Notes: generated by a model not told the origin, from the sequence alone. Positions 42,935-52,972 are shown, numbered from the stretch's first letter. The stretch: 64,000 nucleotides of DNA from Pseudomonas flavescens (GCF_013408425.1 NZ_JACBYV010000001.1:1736001-1800000), one strand, 5' to 3'. Program-made: numbers and translations.

Positions 42935-45394
42935 ATGAAATCCACATTGAATTACCCTGTGCTGTCATTGGCGCCTGCCCTGCTGGCCGGCTATCTGATC
43001 AGCCCGATCGCTGCCGTCGCCGCACAGACCGACGACAAGCTGGACACCGTGATCGTCACCGGATCACGCGGCAGCGAAGCACGCACGGTGACCACCAGCC
43101 CATCGCCGATCGACGTGATCGACAGCACGCAGCTGGAAAAGACCGGCGAAACCAACCTGAAGACCGCCCTGCAGAAAGCCTTGCCGTCATATCAGGTGCG
43201 CTCGGTACGCAGCAATTCCAACGACTCCGTGCACCGTCCCGCCAAGCTGCGCGGCCTGGGTGCGGCCGACGTGCTGGTGCTGGTCAACGGCAAGCGCCGC
43301 CACACCAGTTCATCGGTACACCTGGGCGGCCTGGAGTCCAACGGCGCGACCTCGGTGGATCTGGAGCTGATTCCGGTCAGCGCCATTCACCACGTCGAAG
43401 TGCTGCGCGATGGCGCTGCGGCGCAATACGGATCGGACGCGGTTGCCGGGGTGATCAACATCATCCTCAAGGAGACCGACCACGGCGGCTCTGCCAGTGC
43501 CTACTGGGGCGAGTACTTCGAGGGCGATGGCGAGAACCTCAAGCTGGCTGCCAACAAGGGCTTCGCCCTGCCCAACGACGGCTTCATCAACCTGGCCATC
43601 GACGGGCGCTCGGAGCAAACGGCAGTCAAGTCGCTGGACGCCACCGGCGCCTTCTACCACCCGGTCAATGGCCAGCCGGACCCACGCGAAGCCACCGTCA
43701 GCCGCAAGGTCTCGAAGAACGGCAAGCCCAAGGTCAAGGGCTTCAACGGCTCCTACAACCTGGAGCTGCCGGTCAACGACGAGGTGTCGCTGTACTCCTT
43801 CTCCACCTATACCGAACGCGACTCAAGGGTCGGCCAGAATTTCAGGCGGCCCAACTCGACCAACATCATCGAGTCCATCTACCCCGACGGCACCGCCCCA
43901 TTCGTGACCTTCGAGGAAACCGACTGGCAGGTCGCGGGTGGCGTGAAGGGGCTGGCCGCCGGTTGGGACTGGGACCTGAGCACCACCTACGGACGCAACG
44001 AGATCGACCACGGCTCGCGCGAGAGCCTCAATGCATCCCTCGGCCCGTCCAGCCCGACGAGCTTCTGGACCTACACCTCGGAGTCCGAACAGTGGACCAC
44101 CAACCTCGACTTCTCTCGCGCCTTCGAGGTCGGCCTGAGCAAGCCCCTGCAATTTTCCTGGGGTGCGGAATACCGCGAGGATGGCTTCAAGACCATTTCC
44201 GGTGACCCAGCCTCATACGCGGCGGGTACCTATCAGTACCCGGTGGGCAATCCGCTCAACCCAAGCACCGGCTCGATCGGTGCCCAGGGTGCGATCACCC
44301 TGCTCCCGGAAGACGAAGCGGACGTGCAGCGCAGCAACTACGCCGGCTATGTGGATGTCGGTTTCTACCCGACCGAGAAGCTTTACGTCGGTCTGGCCGG
44401 GCGCTACGAGGAATACGATGACGCCGCGGGCGACACCACCAGCGGCAAGCTCTCGCTGCGCTACGAATTCACCCCTGACTTCGCCCTGCGCGGCACCATC
44501 AATAATGGCTTCCGCGCCCCGTCGCTGTCGCAGACCTCGTTTGCACGCAGCCAGAACGCCTACACCAGCGTCGGCGGCCAGGCGGTCTACGCGCAAACCA
44601 AGACGGCTGCCGTCGACAGCGAACTGGCGCGCGCCCTGGGCGCTACCGACCTGAAGCCGGAGAAGTCCACCAACATCAGTGTCGGCTTCACCTGGAAACC
44701 GGTTCAGGCCGCCAACGTGACGCTCGACGTCTATCAGGTGGAGGTCAAGGATCGCATCAGCGGCAGTACCTATTTCTCCGGCAGCGCGGTGAACGCCCTG
44801 CTGGCGAACCTCGGCTATGCACCGGGCTACCGCGTGCAGTACTTCACCAATGCCGCCGACACCACCACCACGGGGCTGGATCTGGTCGCCGATTACCGTT
44901 CCGACTTCGGCCGCTACGGCCAGGTCAAATGGAGCCTGGGCTACAACTACAACAAGACCGAGATCGACAAGCTGGCCTCCACACCGGGCGTGCTGGCGGC
45001 CATCGGCGTCAACCAGCCGCTGGTCGATCACGTTTCTCAGGGCTACCTGACCGACTCCTACCCACGCAGCAAACTGATCCTCGGCAGCGACTGGCGGATC
45101 GGCGACTTCAGCGCCGCGCTGACCCTCACCCGTCACGACAAGGTGACCGAGCGCGATACCGGCGGCCCGCAGTTCGACCAGACCTACGGCGCCAAGTGGA
45201 TCACCGATGTGGAGTTCGGTTACGACCTCAGCGACAACCTCAATGTCGTGCTGGGCGCCAGCAACCTGTTCGACGTAAAACCGGACGAGCACAAGTACCC
45301 AAGCGGCAACACCAACGGCTTCCCGCCCTACGCCAACGCGCCCTTCGATGACAACGGCGCCTACTGGTACACCCGCGTCGCCTACAACTTCTGA
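42935..45394 (+). CDS. TonB-dependent outer-membrane receptor (module 2)
   Basis: The protein has 819 residues from the ATG at 42935, seven bases after GAGGGG; three earlier in-frame ATGs would place sequence before the signal peptide. The signal (YPVLSLAPALLAGYLISPIA) is followed by TVIVTGSRGSEARTVTTSPS, a plug with LVLVNGKRRHTSSSV and AAQYGSDAVAGVINIIL, and the end WYTRVAYNF. It sits between a sulfonate-type binding-protein gene and a monooxygenase gene. Confidence 0.93.
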   Translation: MKSTLNYPVLSLAPALLAGYLISPIAAVAAQTDDKLDTVIVTGSRGSEARTVTTSPSPIDVIDSTQLEKTGETNLKTALQKALPSYQVRSVRSNSNDSVHRPAKLRGLGAADVLVLVNGKRRHTSSSVHLGGLESNGATSVDLELIPVSAIHHVEVLRDGAAAQYGSDAVAGVINIILKETDHGGSASAYWGEYFEGDGENLKLAANKGFALPNDGFINLAIDGRSEQTAVKSLDATGAFYHPVNGQPDPREATVSRKVSKNGKPKVKGFNGSYNLELPVNDEVSLYSFSTYTERDSRVGQNFRRPNSTNIIESIYPDGTAPFVTFEETDWQVAGGVKGLAAGWDWDLSTTYGRNEIDHGSRESLNASLGPSSPTSFWTYTSESEQWTTNLDFSRAFEVGLSKPLQFSWGAEYREDGFKTISGDPASYAAGTYQYPVGNPLNPSTGSIGAQGAITLLPEDEADVQRSNYAGYVDVGFYPTEKLYVGLAGRYEEYDDAAGDTTSGKLSLRYEFTPDFALRGTINNGFRAPSLSQTSFARSQNAYTSVGGQAVYAQTKTAAVDSELARALGATDLKPEKSTNISVGFTWKPVQAANVTLDVYQVEVKDRISGSTYFSGSAVNALLANLGYAPGYRVQYFTNAADTTTTGLDLVADYRSDFGRYGQVKWSLGYNYNKTEIDKLASTPGVLAAIGVNQPLVDHVSQGYLTDSYPRSKLILGSDWRIGDFSAALTLTRHDKVTERDTGGPQFDQTYGAKWITDVEFGYDLSDNLNVVLGASNLFDVKPDEHKYPSGNTNGFPPYANAPFDDNGAYWYTRVAYNF

Positions 45395-45443
45395 CCCTTC
45401 GAACGCCTCCGGCAGCGCCGCAGGCCAACCCGTGGAAAACGCC

Positions 45444-46772
45444 ATGAGCACAGCAGACAAGAAGATTATTCTCGGGGCCTTCGTACCCGGGGTGTTGACC
45501 GGTTCGGCCTGGCGCCTGCCGGAAGCGCCGAAAGACACCTTTCTGGACTTCGACCATTACCGCTACATCGCCGAGAAGCTGGAAGCCGGGCGCTTTCACG
45601 CGCTGTTCTTCAACGACGGCGTCAAGGTCGACCTCGATCCGGGCCTGGAGAAAGGCGCCAACAGCGTGCGCTGGGATCCGTTGATCCTGGCCCCGGCACT
45701 GGCCCTGGTCACCCGGCATATCGGCCTGATCACCACCGGCAGCACCACCTACAACGAGCCCTACAACCTGGCACGCAAATACGCGTCGCTGGATCACATC
45801 AGCAAGGGTCGAGCGGGCTGGAACCTGGTGACATCGCTGGGCGGTGGCGAGAACTTCAATCGCGCCGAGCACAGCCAGCACAGTGATCGTCACGAGCGCG
45901 CCGAAGAGTTCTTCGACGTGATCAGCGGCCTGTGGGACAGCTGGGGGGATGGTGCCTTCGTGCAGGACAAGGCATCCGGCACCTGGCTGGATCTCGACAA
46001 ACTGCATGTGCTCGACCATCAGGGCAAGCACTTCCAGGTCAAGGGGCCGCTCAACGTGGCCAGGCCGATCCAGGGTCACCCGGTGATCGCCCAGGCGGGC
46101 TCCTCGGAGGCTGGCATCCGCCTCGGTGCTCGGGTTGGCGAACTGATCTTCACGGCGCAGCAGACGGTCGAGGAAAGCCTGGCGTTCTACCGCACCATCA
46201 AGGATCAGGCGGCAACCGAGTTCGGTCGCTCGGCCGAGCAACTCATCGTGCTGCCAGGCATTTCGCCGGTGGTCGGCAAGACGCTGGCCGAGGCCGAAGC
46301 CAAGTACGAGCGCCTGCAGGAGTTGCTCGACCCGAAATCCTTCCTGAGTCGCATCTCGCGTTTCGCCAGCCTGGATTACGACCTCTCCGAACTGCCCTTC
46401 GATGAGGTAGTGCCCCTACCGCCCGAGCAGTTCAGCACCGACAGCCACCCCAGCCGGCAGAAGCTGATCTACGACCTGATCCGCCGCGAACGGCCGACGG
46501 TTCGGCAACTGTTCAACAAACTCACCGCAGGCGGCCACCGCGTACTGATCGGCACCCCGCAGAGCATCGCCGACGACCTGCAGCACTGGTTCGACAGTGG
46601 CGCCGCCGACGGTTTCAACGTGATGTTCTCCGGCCTGCACGCCGGCATCGACGATTTCGTCGACGGGGTCGTGCCCGAGCTGCAGCGCCGCGGCCTGTTC
46701 CAGCGTGGATACGCCGGCACCACCCTGCGCGAAAACCTCGGCTTGCCCTATCGGCAGAACCGCCACCGCTGA
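45444..46772 (+). CDS. LLM-class FMN-dependent monooxygenase, NtaA family
   Basis: The protein has 442 residues from the ATG at 45444, after GTGGAAAACGCC. Blocks are IILGAFVPGVLTGSAWRLPE, SKGRAGWNLVTSLGGGENF and GPLNVARPIQGHPVIAQAG. It is more diverged than the copies at 26879, 29601 and 38996. It lies 17 bp upstream of a peptide-type ABC operon, which suggests that this transporter delivers its substrate. Confidence 0.92.
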   Translation: MSTADKKIILGAFVPGVLTGSAWRLPEAPKDTFLDFDHYRYIAEKLEAGRFHALFFNDGVKVDLDPGLEKGANSVRWDPLILAPALALVTRHIGLITTGSTTYNEPYNLARKYASLDHISKGRAGWNLVTSLGGGENFNRAEHSQHSDRHERAEEFFDVISGLWDSWGDGAFVQDKASGTWLDLDKLHVLDHQGKHFQVKGPLNVARPIQGHPVIAQAGSSEAGIRLGARVGELIFTAQQTVEESLAFYRTIKDQAATEFGRSAEQLIVLPGISPVVGKTLAEAEAKYERLQELLDPKSFLSRISRFASLDYDLSELPFDEVVPLPPEQFSTDSHPSRQKLIYDLIRRERPTVRQLFNKLTAGGHRVLIGTPQSIADDLQHWFDSGAADGFNVMFSGLHAGIDDFVDGVVPELQRRGLFQRGYAGTTLRENLGLPYRQNRHR

Positions 46773-46789
46773 TCTGACTGGAGACCTCC

Positions 46790-48388
46790 ATGACACGCCG
46801 CCCTCTCTTATGGACGACGACCCTGGCATTGGCCATCGGCCTGGCTGGCTGCGGCGACCCGGCGCCGCCGAGCGACACCCCCTCGTCGGCCAAGGCACCG
46901 GCACACGGCGGGATACTCAGGGTCGCCTTCGACGGTGACCCGCTGTGCATCGACCCGCACCAGGCCGGCAACAACACGGCGCTCAATGTGGGTCGGCAAC
47001 TGACCGACTCGCTCACCGATCAGGATCCGCAATCCAGCGAGATCGTGCCCTGGCTGGCCGAGCGCTGGGAAATCAGCGAAGACTCGCGGCGGTTCACCTT
47101 CCACCTGCGCGAGGGGGTGACCTTCAGTGACGGCACACCGCTCGACGCCGCCGCGGTCAAGGCCAACTTCGAGGCGATCATCGGCCTCGGCGCCCTGGCC
47201 ACCCTCGGCGGTACCTATCTGTCCGGGCTGGAAAGCATCGAAGTACCCGAGCCGTTGACCCTGGTGGTCAGTTTCAAGCAGCCCAACGCCCAGTTCCTGC
47301 AGGCCACCTCGACCATGAGTCTGGGCCTGTTCGCCACCAGCACGCTGCAACGCTCCAGCGAGGAACGCTGCCAGGGTGCTCTGGTCGGCTCGGGCCCTTT
47401 CGTACTGGACAGCTTTACCCATAACCAGAGCGTGAAGCTTTCACACCGCGCCGATTACGCCTGGCCATCATCCCTGGCAGGCCATCAGGGTCGTGCCTGG
47501 CTCGATGGCATCGAGTTCGTGATCATTCCGGAATCGGGGGTGCGCCTGGGCAGCCTGCTGTCACGGCAGATCGACGTGAATACCGGCGTGGCGGTGCAGG
47601 ACGAAGGCATTCTCGAGGCGCAGGGCATCCCGTTCATCGCTCGTCCCAACCCGGGCATCGTCTTCAACCTGGCGCCGAACGAATCCCGCGAACTGCTCAA
47701 GGAAACCGCCGTTCGCCAGGCCCTCAACAAGGCCATCGACCGCAGCGAACTGCAGGGCATCATCTCCCGCTATCAGAAGCCCGCGACTTCGGCTCTGGCC
47801 AGCAGCACGCCGCTGTATCACGACCTGTCCGGGGCGCTGCAGCACGACGCGCAAGGCGCCGCACGGCTGCTCGACGAGGCCGGCTGGCAACTCGGCGCCG
47901 ATGGTATCCGAGCACGGGATGGCCAGCGGCTGTCGTTCCGGGTCGATTACTGGCAGGCCTCGACGCCGGTGCTGGAACTGATCCAGCAGCAACTGCGCCA
48001 GGCCGGTATCGAGCTGCGCCTGAACAAGACCACCATCAGTCAGACCAGCGCGCTGCAAAGCGAAGGCGACTACGACCTGTGGTTCTTCAACCTCACCCGT
48101 GCCGACCCCGACGTACTGCGCACGGTGTTCTTCGCCTCCGGGCGCAACGTCAACAAGCGTCCGTTTTCGGAGGTCGACGAAGTGCTGCAGGCGTCGGCCT
48201 CGGTGCTCGATGCGGGGCAGCGCCGCCAGCTGATCCAGCGCGCCAGTCAGTTGCTCGTCGAGCAGGGCCACATCCTGCCGCTGTACGAATCGGCCACGGT
48301 GACGGCATTCGGCAACCAGGTTCACGGCCTGCATTACGAGGCCTCCACCCGCCTGCAATTCTTCGATACCTGGCTGGAACCACGATGA
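46790..48388 (+). CDS. Peptide/nickel/opine-type ABC solute-binding lipoprotein (module 2)
   Basis: The protein has 532 residues. The lipobox is LAGC (Cys about residue 21) after a short signal. Family 5 marks are DSLTDQDPQSSEIVPWLAER and FTFHLREGVTFSDGTPLDAA, which also show kinship to the protein at 10832. GGAGACC precedes the ATG, and the stop overlaps the permease start. The ligand is unknown. Confidence 0.92.
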   Translation: MTRRPLLWTTTLALAIGLAGCGDPAPPSDTPSSAKAPAHGGILRVAFDGDPLCIDPHQAGNNTALNVGRQLTDSLTDQDPQSSEIVPWLAERWEISEDSRRFTFHLREGVTFSDGTPLDAAAVKANFEAIIGLGALATLGGTYLSGLESIEVPEPLTLVVSFKQPNAQFLQATSTMSLGLFATSTLQRSSEERCQGALVGSGPFVLDSFTHNQSVKLSHRADYAWPSSLAGHQGRAWLDGIEFVIIPESGVRLGSLLSRQIDVNTGVAVQDEGILEAQGIPFIARPNPGIVFNLAPNESRELLKETAVRQALNKAIDRSELQGIISRYQKPATSALASSTPLYHDLSGALQHDAQGAARLLDEAGWQLGADGIRARDGQRLSFRVDYWQASTPVLELIQQQLRQAGIELRLNKTTISQTSALQSEGDYDLWFFNLTRADPDVLRTVFFASGRNVNKRPFSEVDEVLQASASVLDAGQRRQLIQRASQLLVEQGHILPLYESATVTAFGNQVHGLHYEASTRLQFFDTWLEPR

Positions 48389-49386
48389 TCGCGAGCACTT
48401 TCTGGAACCTGTCTGCCGCCACTCGACGGCGCGTCCTCGCTCAGGCCTACGGGCTGCTCGCCCGCCTGGGCCAGGCGCTGTTCGTGCTGTGGGCAGCCTT
48501 CACGCTGTCGTTCGTGATCCTCTACGCGCTGCCGAGCGACCCGGTGACCATCATGCTCAGTCAGAGCGGGGAGATGAGCGCGGCGGATCAGGCGCAGATC
48601 GATGCCCTCAAGGCCCGCTACCACCTCGACGAGCCTCTGCCAGTGCAGTACGCCATCGCCTTGTGGCAGGCCCTGCAACTGGACCTGGGCACCTCGATCC
48701 AGAGCGGCAAGGCCGTCACCCTGACGCTCTGGCAGGCGCTGCCCGGAACGGCCGCGCTCACTGCTGCGGCGTTGCTGCTGGCGATTCCCGCTGGGGTTGG
48801 CCTGGCGCTACTGGCCAGCCTGGTGCGTAATCCGCGCGGCCAGGAGACCCTGCTGGCACTGCCATCGGTGGCGGTTTCCCTGCCCACCTTCTGGGTCGGC
48901 CTGCTGTTGTTGCAGGGGCTTTCGTTCCGCCTCCATCTGTTTCCAGCCATGGGCAACCAGGGCCTCGCATCGCTGGTGCTGCCAGCCTTGACCCTGGCGA
49001 TACCCACCGCGGCGGTGATCGCCCAGGTGCTGTCACGGTCCATCGCCGGGGTGATTCGCCAGCCCTTCGTCAGCGCCTTGCGCAGCAAGGGTGTCAGCCG
49101 CCGCCGCGTACTGTTCGGCCATGTGCTGCACAACGCCTCGATTCCGCTGCTGACCCTGGCTGGCGGCATCATCGGCAACCTGCTGGCCGGTGCGGTGGTC
49201 ACCGAGACGGTGTTCTCCCGAGATGGCATCGGCCGCCTCGCCCAGGGCGCCGTGGCCAGCCAAGACATCCCCATGGTGCAGGGCGTGGTGCTGCTGGCGG
49301 CGCTGATCTACATCCTCGTCAACCTGCTGGTGGACCTGCTCTACCCCCTGCTCGACCCCCGTATCAACCTGAGGAAGACGCCATGA
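48385..49386 (+). CDS. ABC transporter permease, DppB/OppB type (module 2)
   Basis: The protein has 333 residues starting at the ATGA overlap with the binding-protein stop; the much longer upstream frame is not coding. Marks are FTLSFVILYALPSDPVTIML near the N-terminus and ETVFSRDGIGRLAQGAVASQ near the C-terminus, with six predicted helices. It is the first half of the transport channel. Confidence 0.92.
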   Translation: MIASTFWNLSAATRRRVLAQAYGLLARLGQALFVLWAAFTLSFVILYALPSDPVTIMLSQSGEMSAADQAQIDALKARYHLDEPLPVQYAIALWQALQLDLGTSIQSGKAVTLTLWQALPGTAALTAAALLLAIPAGVGLALLASLVRNPRGQETLLALPSVAVSLPTFWVGLLLLQGLSFRLHLFPAMGNQGLASLVLPALTLAIPTAAVIAQVLSRSIAGVIRQPFVSALRSKGVSRRRVLFGHVLHNASIPLLTLAGGIIGNLLAGAVVTETVFSRDGIGRLAQGAVASQDIPMVQGVVLLAALIYILVNLLVDLLYPLLDPRINLRKTP

Positions 49387-50234
49387 GCAGCTTGTCACCC
49401 GTGGCCCGGACGAGCCTTACCTTGTGGCCGTGGCGCCTGCGCCCCGTGCTGCTGGCCAGCCTGCTGGTTCTGGCGCTGGTGCTCGGCTGGGCATTGTTCC
49501 CCAGCCTGTTCACCCGCATCGACCCATTGCTCGCGGTGCCGGCCAAGGCCCTGCAAGCGCCTTCCGGGGAGCACTGGTTCGGCACCGATCACCTGGGCCG
49601 CGACCTGTATGCGCGCACCGTGCATGGCGCCGGTCTGTCGTTGCGCGCCACCACCCTGGCAGTACTGATTGCGCTACTGACAGGCGGCGCCCTGGGCCTG
49701 ATTTCGGGCTATTTCTCCGGCCGTGTGGACGCCCTGCTGATGCGCCTGATCGAGGTGTTGATGGCCATCCCTTCACTGCTGCTGGCCATGGCGGTGATCA
49801 CCGTACTGGGTTTCGGCACCCTCAATATCGCCCTGGCCGTGGGCCTGTCGTCGGTAGCGACCTTCACGCGGATGACCCGCGGTGAAGTGCTGCGCTGGCG
49901 CGCCAGCACCTTCGTCGAAGCCGCCATCGCCAGCGGCGTCGGGCATTGGAGCATCATTGGCCGGCATATCCTGCCGCACGCAGCGGGGCCGGTGCTGGCA
50001 CTGGCGGCTCTGGAGTTCGGTGGCGCGGTACTGGCGGTATCGGCACTGAGCTTTCTCGGTTTCGGCGCACCGCCACCGCAACCGGAATGGGGCCTGCTGA
50101 TCGCCGAGGGGCGCAACTTCATCGTCGCCGCCTGGTGGTACACCACCCTGCCAGGGTTGGTGGTAGCCGCCGTGGTGCTGGCCGCCAACCAGCTCGCCCG
50201 CGCCATGCAGAAAACCTGGGGAGAACAGCGATGA
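49383..50234 (+). CDS. ABC transporter permease, DppC/OppC type (module 2)
   Basis: The protein has 283 residues. HWFGTDHLGRDLYARTVHGA near residue 60 and LSFLGFGAPPPQPEWGLLIA near the end are typical of DppC. It overlaps both neighbours by 4 nt, so the four ABC genes of this module are translationally chained. Confidence 0.92.
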   Translation: MSSLSPVARTSLTLWPWRLRPVLLASLLVLALVLGWALFPSLFTRIDPLLAVPAKALQAPSGEHWFGTDHLGRDLYARTVHGAGLSLRATTLAVLIALLTGGALGLISGYFSGRVDALLMRLIEVLMAIPSLLLAMAVITVLGFGTLNIALAVGLSSVATFTRMTRGEVLRWRASTFVEAAIASGVGHWSIIGRHILPHAAGPVLALAALEFGGAVLAVSALSFLGFGAPPPQPEWGLLIAEGRNFIVAAWWYTTLPGLVVAAVVLAANQLARAMQKTWGEQR

Positions 50235-51856
50235 GCCGCCCACTGTTGAAGGTCAGCGGGTTGTCGATCGACTACCTGGGCTTGACAGGCGCGCAGCCCG
50301 CCACCCGGGACATCGACCTGCAGATCGGCCGCGGCGAGTTCGTCGCCATCGTCGGCGAATCCGGCTCGGGCAAATCCACCACCGCCTCGGCGCTGATCGG
50401 CCTGCTGGCGGACAATGCACGCATCGGCGCCGGCACCATCGAGTTCGATGGCCAGGCCCTGGAGCAGCTCGACGACCGTCATTGGCGGCAGCTACGCGGC
50501 ACCCGTATCGGCTTCGTGCCTCAGGATCCGGCGTTGTCCCTGGATCCGGTGAAGCGCATCGGCCAGCAGGTCATCGAAGCCCTTACCGTGCATCGCGTAC
50601 CTCGTAAAGCGGCGCAAGCACGCAGCATGGAAGTGCTCGCCCAGGTCGGTTTGCGCGATGTCGAGCGGCTGGCTCGGCGCTACCCTCACGAGTTGTCCGG
50701 CGGCATGCGCCAGCGTGTGCTGATCGCCATCGCCATGGCCAATCACCCGTCGCTGATCATCGCCGACGAGCCGACCAGCGCATTGGACGTTTCGGTGCAG
50801 CGCCAGGTGCTCGATCACCTGCAGAACCTGGCCCGCGAACAGAAGATCGCCGTGTTGTTGATCACCCACGATCTGGGCGTGGCCATGGACCGTGCCGAGC
50901 GGGTGATCGTCATGCAGCAGGGGCGGATCGTCGAGAGTGGCAGCACTCAGGATATCTTCCTGCGCCCTCGCCATCCCTACACGCGTCGGCTGCTCGATGC
51001 CGCCCCCAGTTTCACCCAGGCGCTACCAGACAGGCGCCAGGTTTCCGCGAGCGAGACGCCGCTGCTCAGCGTACGGGGGCTGAGCAAGCAATTCACCAGC
51101 TGGCGCGATGATCTGCCGCCGGCTGTCTCGCAGGTGTCATTCGACATCCAGCGAGGCACCACGCTGAGCCTCGTCGGTGAGTCCGGTTCGGGCAAGTCGA
51201 CCACTGCACGCATGATCCTGCGCCTGGAACAGGCGACTGCCGGTACCGTGCTGTTCGACGGCCAGGATGTGCTGACCCGCGACGCAGCCCACTTGCGTGA
51301 TTACCGCCGTCGCGTGCAGGTGGTCTATCAGAACCCCTACGCCTCGCTGGACCCGCGCTTCACGCTGGAGCAGATCATCTGTGAGCCACTGCGCGCCTTC
51401 GCGATTGGCGACCGTACCGAGCAGCGGCAACGGGCAGCGACACTGCTGCAGCGCGTCGGCCTGCCGGTCACGCTGCTGGGCAGCCGCCCCGCGCACCTCT
51501 CCGGCGGCCAGCGTCAGCGGGTGGCGATAGCCCGGGCACTGGCCCTGGAGCCGCAACTGCTGATTCTCGACGAGCCACTTTCCGCCCTGGATGCCTCGGT
51601 GCAGAAGCAGATTCTCGACCTGCTGGCCGAACTCCAGGGGGAGCTGGGCCTTAGCTACCTGTTCATCTCCCATGATCTGGCAGTGGTGAGGCAGATTTCC
51701 GATCAGGTGGTGGTGATGCAGGCAGGCCGGATCGTCGAACAGGGCCCAGCCGAGCAGCTGTTTCGCGCGCCTGCCAACGCCTATACGCAGCGCCTGCTCA
51801 GCGACGTACCCGGGCAACGCTATCTGGACAGCCTGCATTTTCAGGTCGCCATATAA
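50231..51856 (+). CDS. Fused dual ABC ATPase, DppD-DppF type (module 2)
   Basis: The protein has 541 residues from the ATG at 50231. Two nucleotide-binding domains are complete: [24 protein letters not shown] and [12 protein letters not shown] in the first; [24 protein letters not shown] and [12 protein letters not shown] in the second. Its organisation matches the fused ATPase at 14309. It ends the module 2 operon; an AT-rich gap with another copy of block 1 follows. Confidence 0.93.
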   Translation: MSRPLLKVSGLSIDYLGLTGAQPATRDIDLQIGRGEFVAIVGESGSGKSTTASALIGLLADNARIGAGTIEFDGQALEQLDDRHWRQLRGTRIGFVPQDPALSLDPVKRIGQQVIEALTVHRVPRKAAQARSMEVLAQVGLRDVERLARRYPHELSGGMRQRVLIAIAMANHPSLIIADEPTSALDVSVQRQVLDHLQNLAREQKIAVLLITHDLGVAMDRAERVIVMQQGRIVESGSTQDIFLRPRHPYTRRLLDAAPSFTQALPDRRQVSASETPLLSVRGLSKQFTSWRDDLPPAVSQVSFDIQRGTTLSLVGESGSGKSTTARMILRLEQATAGTVLFDGQDVLTRDAAHLRDYRRRVQVVYQNPYASLDPRFTLEQIICEPLRAFAIGDRTEQRQRAATLLQRVGLPVTLLGSRPAHLSGGQRQRVAIARALALEPQLLILDEPLSALDASVQKQILDLLAELQGELGLSYLFISHDLAVVRQISDQVVVMQAGRIVEQGPAEQLFRAPANAYTQRLLSDVPGQRYLDSLHFQVAI

Positions 51857-51904
51857 CATCCTAAAAGAGCATATTACCAAGAAAACAATATTCGTTATTT
51901 TGAT

Positions 51905-51937
51905 TATTAACTTAGCATCAGCAGGTATTTCACAAGC
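51905..51937 (+). promoter_or_regulatory. Shared AT-rich regulatory block 1, copy 5
   Basis: TATTAACTTAG, 13 nt, then TTTCACAAGC; the CTTAG and TTTCACA parts lie at the same distance as in the copies at 3141, 16763 and 28296. It is 54 bp before the nitroreductase-like gene at 51991. No block 2 follows. Confidence 0.5.
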
Positions 51938-51990
51938 GCACGGCAGGCCCCTAAGGTACGCCATCCGCGCTTGAATACAGGAGATGGGAA

Positions 51991-52815
51991 ATGCCTGAAA
52001 GCACTGCATCAGCACTCTGGCAACAACGTTACGGTGGCAGCATCGATGCTGCCGACTGGCGGGCCAACCCGGTGATCGAGCACCTGCTCGCGCATCGCAG
52101 CGTACGTGCCTATCTCGAACAGCCGCTGCCGGCCGGTACCCTGGAAACCCTGCTGGCCGCCGCGCAGTCGGCCTCCACCTCCTCCAACCTGCAGGCCTGG
52201 AGCCTGCTGGCAGTAGAAGACCCTGCGCGCAAGGAGCGTCTGGCCGCGCTGGCCAACGATCAGGCGCATATCCGCAAGGCGCCTCTGTTCCTGATCTGGC
52301 TGGCGGATTTCTCGCGAGCACAGCGCATCGCCGAGCAGCGCGACGTGCAACTGCAGGCGCCAGCCTATCTGGACAGCCTGCTGGTCGGCAGCATCGATGC
52401 TGCCCTGGCAGCGCAAAACGCCGTGGTCGCCGCCGAATCTCTGGGCCTGGGTACCGTCTACATCGGCGCGCTGCGCAATGACCTGCAGGCAGTGATCGAC
52501 GAACTGCACCTGCCGCCTCTGGTGTTCCCGGTGTTCGGGCTGTGCGTCGGCTATGCCGATCCGCAGCAGCCGGCGGCGATCAAGCCCCGGCTGCCCCAGG
52601 CCGTGACGCTGCACCGCGAGACCTACGGCGTCGACGGCGAGGCCGAACGGGTCGCGGCCTACGAAGGAACCGCTGCTGCCTTCAGCCATGCCCAGGGGCA
52701 GAACACGCCAGGCTGGAGCGAGCAGGTGATCAATCGCCTCAAGGGCGTGGAGTCGCTGCATGGCCGCGAGCGGATCAGCCATACGTTGAACGAACAGGGC
52801 CTGGCGCTGCGTTAG
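51991..52815 (+). CDS. NADPH-dependent nitroreductase/flavin-reductase-like oxidoreductase (NfsA type)
   Basis: The protein has 274 residues. HRSVRAYLEQPLPAGTLETL and ASTSSNLQAWSLLAVEDP are the FMN-binding N-terminus of the nitroreductase superfamily, and AESLGLGTVYIGALRN plus FGLCVGYAD fit the NfsA/FRP branch. CAGGAG precedes the ATG. Enzymes of this group reduce flavins or nitro compounds with NADPH. It might supply reduced FMN to the monooxygenases; this is inferred from the neighbouring flavin reductase gene and from the shared block 1. Confidence 0.87.
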   Translation: MPESTASALWQQRYGGSIDAADWRANPVIEHLLAHRSVRAYLEQPLPAGTLETLLAAAQSASTSSNLQAWSLLAVEDPARKERLAALANDQAHIRKAPLFLIWLADFSRAQRIAEQRDVQLQAPAYLDSLLVGSIDAALAAQNAVVAAESLGLGTVYIGALRNDLQAVIDELHLPPLVFPVFGLCVGYADPQQPAAIKPRLPQAVTLHRETYGVDGEAERVAAYEGTAAAFSHAQGQNTPGWSEQVINRLKGVESLHGRERISHTLNEQGLALR

Positions 52816-52830
52816 TCGAGACTGCCCTAT

Positions 52831-52884
52831 CTGTGGGAGCGGGCCATGCCCGCGATTTTTCGCGCGCATGGCGCGCTCCCACAG
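52831..52884. repeat. Single REP palindrome
   Basis: CTGTGGGAGCGGGCCATGCC pairs with GGCGCGCTCCCACAG to form a long imperfect hairpin with ATTTTT in the loop. This is a different REP class from the CTCCTACGG type. It lies between two same-strand genes. Confidence 0.85.
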
Positions 52885-52972
52885 TGGAGCGGCGAACGCC
52901 TGCTTTCGCCTTGTGACGCCCTTTGCCCTATTCGAAATTTGAGACCTGACAGCCAAAAAACGTGAGTCCCCC

